A stretch of DNA of 14,550 nucleotides, taken from CAYFSC01 sp964345695. Its GTDB lineage: Bacteria > Bacteroidota > Rhodothermia > Rhodothermales > Salinibacteraceae. The notes beneath the pieces are model-generated. The model was not told where the DNA came from. It saw only the letters and a program-made list of their open reading frames with translations, and ran no database searches. The stretch is taken from NCBI GenBank assembly GCA_964345695.1, contig CAYFSC010000074.1, positions 1 through 14,550 of the forward strand, in the 5' to 3' direction. Of this stretch, positions 13,538 to 14,550 are shown one piece after another; positions within the stretch are counted from its first letter, which is position 1, and every line of letters begins with the position of its first letter. The translations under genes and the position numbers were made by a program.

Positions 13538-14550
13538 ATGACCAACCGTCGTCTTTCTGTGCTTCTCCTGGCGGGCGTGCTCGCCTTCGGTGTGGGCTAC
13601 GCGCTGCAGGCCCGAATTGCGGGGGTCCCGCCTCTGGGAACGCTGCTGGACCCGGTCGATGGGCTCTACCGGACCGCCCGCATCGCGCAGACCGGGCCCG
13701 ACTCCACATCGCTGACACTCGATGCGCTCGATGCCCCCGTCACCATCGTCCGCGATGAGCGGTCCGTGCCGCACATCTTTGCAGACAGCGATCGCGATGC
13801 CTTGGTTGCCCTCGGCTACGTCACGGCACAGGATCGCCTCTTCCAACTCGACTTTATCCCGCGGGTGGCCTCCGGGCGACTGGCCGAAGCCTTTGGTCCG
13901 AGCGCAGTGGCCTCGGATCGGTTCCTGCGCCAGACGGGAATGGAGTGGGGCGCCCAGAAAAATCTGGAGCGCATCCGACGCGCCGACGGCCTGGAACTCG
14001 ACCTGATCGAGGGATACGGCGCAGGCGTGAATGCATATCTGGACAGGATGGACCCGAACGATCTGCCGCTGGAGTTCCGGCTGCTCGGCTACACCCCGGA
14101 TCGGTACCGTCCGATCCAAGCCATCCGGCTGCTGCAGTACATGAACTTCGACCTCACGTACCAGACCGACGCCGCGGTATATGCGCGCCTGCAGAGTGCG
14201 TTGGATTCAGCGGCCTATCGCACCCTCTACCCCCGTCAACCGGCCGGGTTGTACGAGCCCATCGTTCCGTCCGCTGAGCAGGCCGCGGCGGCGCCGTCAC
14301 TCAACGAGCCCGCGTCGCGCCGCTCGTCGCTTCCGGCGCCGGTCCGGGCCGATGCGCGTCGCGCGATGGAGGAGTGGGCCCAAGTCTGGCAGTCGCTTCG
14401 CGGCACCGTCGCCGAAGGCGCGATGCCCGGGAAGGGCTCTAACAACTGGGCCGTCGACGCCTCGCGGTCGGCCACCGGTGCACCGATCCTCGCCGGCGAC
14501 ATGCATCTCTCCTTGTTTTTGCCGTCCATCTGGTACGAGGTGCACCTCGT
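13538..14550 (+). CDS. Penicillin acylase family Ntn hydrolase, 3' end off the window
   Basis: 337 residues visible of a family usually around 750-850. Family members hydrolyse amide bonds of penicillins, acyl-homoserine lactones or other N-acyl compounds, and are made as precursors that cut themselves. The N-terminus (NRRLSVLLLAGVLAFGVGYA) is a signal peptide or signal anchor, so the enzyme should act in the periplasm. The alpha-chain motifs VTIVRDERSVPHIFA (68-82) and LGYVTAQDRLFQLD (92-105) are present. The processing site is PGKG|SNNWAV: Ser301 (codon at 14438) would become the N-terminal nucleophile of the beta chain. Behind it LAGDMHLSLFLPSIWYE (318-334) matches the family's DPHL...P..WY motif. 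A Pro/Ala/Ser-rich spacer peptide (about 240-272) lies before the cleavage site. It starts 24 bp after the ParA gene, so the two are likely cotranscribed. The substrate is not predictable. Confidence 0.94.
   Translation, partial: MTNRRLSVLLLAGVLAFGVGYALQARIAGVPPLGTLLDPVDGLYRTARIAQTGPDSTSLTLDALDAPVTIVRDERSVPHIFADSDRDALVALGYVTAQDRLFQLDFIPRVASGRLAEAFGPSAVASDRFLRQTGMEWGAQKNLERIRRADGLELDLIEGYGAGVNAYLDRMDPNDLPLEFRLLGYTPDRYRPIQAIRLLQYMNFDLTYQTDAAVYARLQSALDSAAYRTLYPRQPAGLYEPIVPSAEQAAAAPSLNEPASRRSSLPAPVRADARRAMEEWAQVWQSLRGTVAEGAMPGKGSNNWAVDASRSATGAPILAGDMHLSLFLPSIWYEVHL

Overview
The window looks like a chromosomal segment of a halophilic, high-GC member of the Bacteroidota/Rhodothermota, most like Salinibacter or a close relative. 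The evidence is high GC with strong G/C third positions, an acidic and D/E/S-rich proteome (disordered acidic linkers in the HU/SPOR protein, the 107-aa membrane protein and the ParA tail), and no Shine-Dalgarno sequence ahead of the starts examined. There is also one textbook Bacteroidota promoter (TTTG, 20 bp, TACATTTG at 12503-12534) and a membrane-anchored HU plus SPOR protein of a type associated with Bacteroidota. The species is an inference.

Left part (1-7072, all minus strand, reading right to left): an envelope gene cluster. It opens with a roughly 1000-residue exported TPR-repeat protein, which overlaps the next gene in a TGATG junction. That gene encodes a plug-less TonB-receptor-like outer-membrane beta-barrel. 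After a 149-bp gap holding a 14-bp-period direct repeat come a tiny HU-like protein, then a protein with an HU-like N-terminus, an acidic linker, one membrane helix and a C-terminal SPOR domain. Last is an ExbB/TolQ/MotA proton-channel subunit cut by the left edge. Together they suggest a proton-motive-force-driven trans-envelope assembly (inner-membrane motor, peptidoglycan-binding and perhaps DNA-binding linker, periplasmic TPR scaffold, outer-membrane barrel). No function can be proven from sequence alone, but this is the most interesting part of the window.

Middle (7073-10886): a divergent 200-bp spacer leads into a 107-aa acidic protein with one C-terminal membrane helix. Next, on the plus strand, are a PfkB-family sugar/nucleoside kinase and dihydroneopterin aldolase (folB). 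Facing them on the minus strand are a class I glutamine amidotransferase and a Maf-type nucleotide pyrophosphatase.

Right part (10945-14550): apolipoprotein N-acyltransferase (lnt, minus strand, upstream of maf) is divergent from an orphan ParA-type ATPase. The ParA gene has a clear promoter and is followed 24 bp later by a penicillin-acylase-family Ntn hydrolase that runs off the right edge. No tRNA, rRNA, CRISPR array, IS element or phage gene was seen. No gap between genes exceeds about 205 bp.
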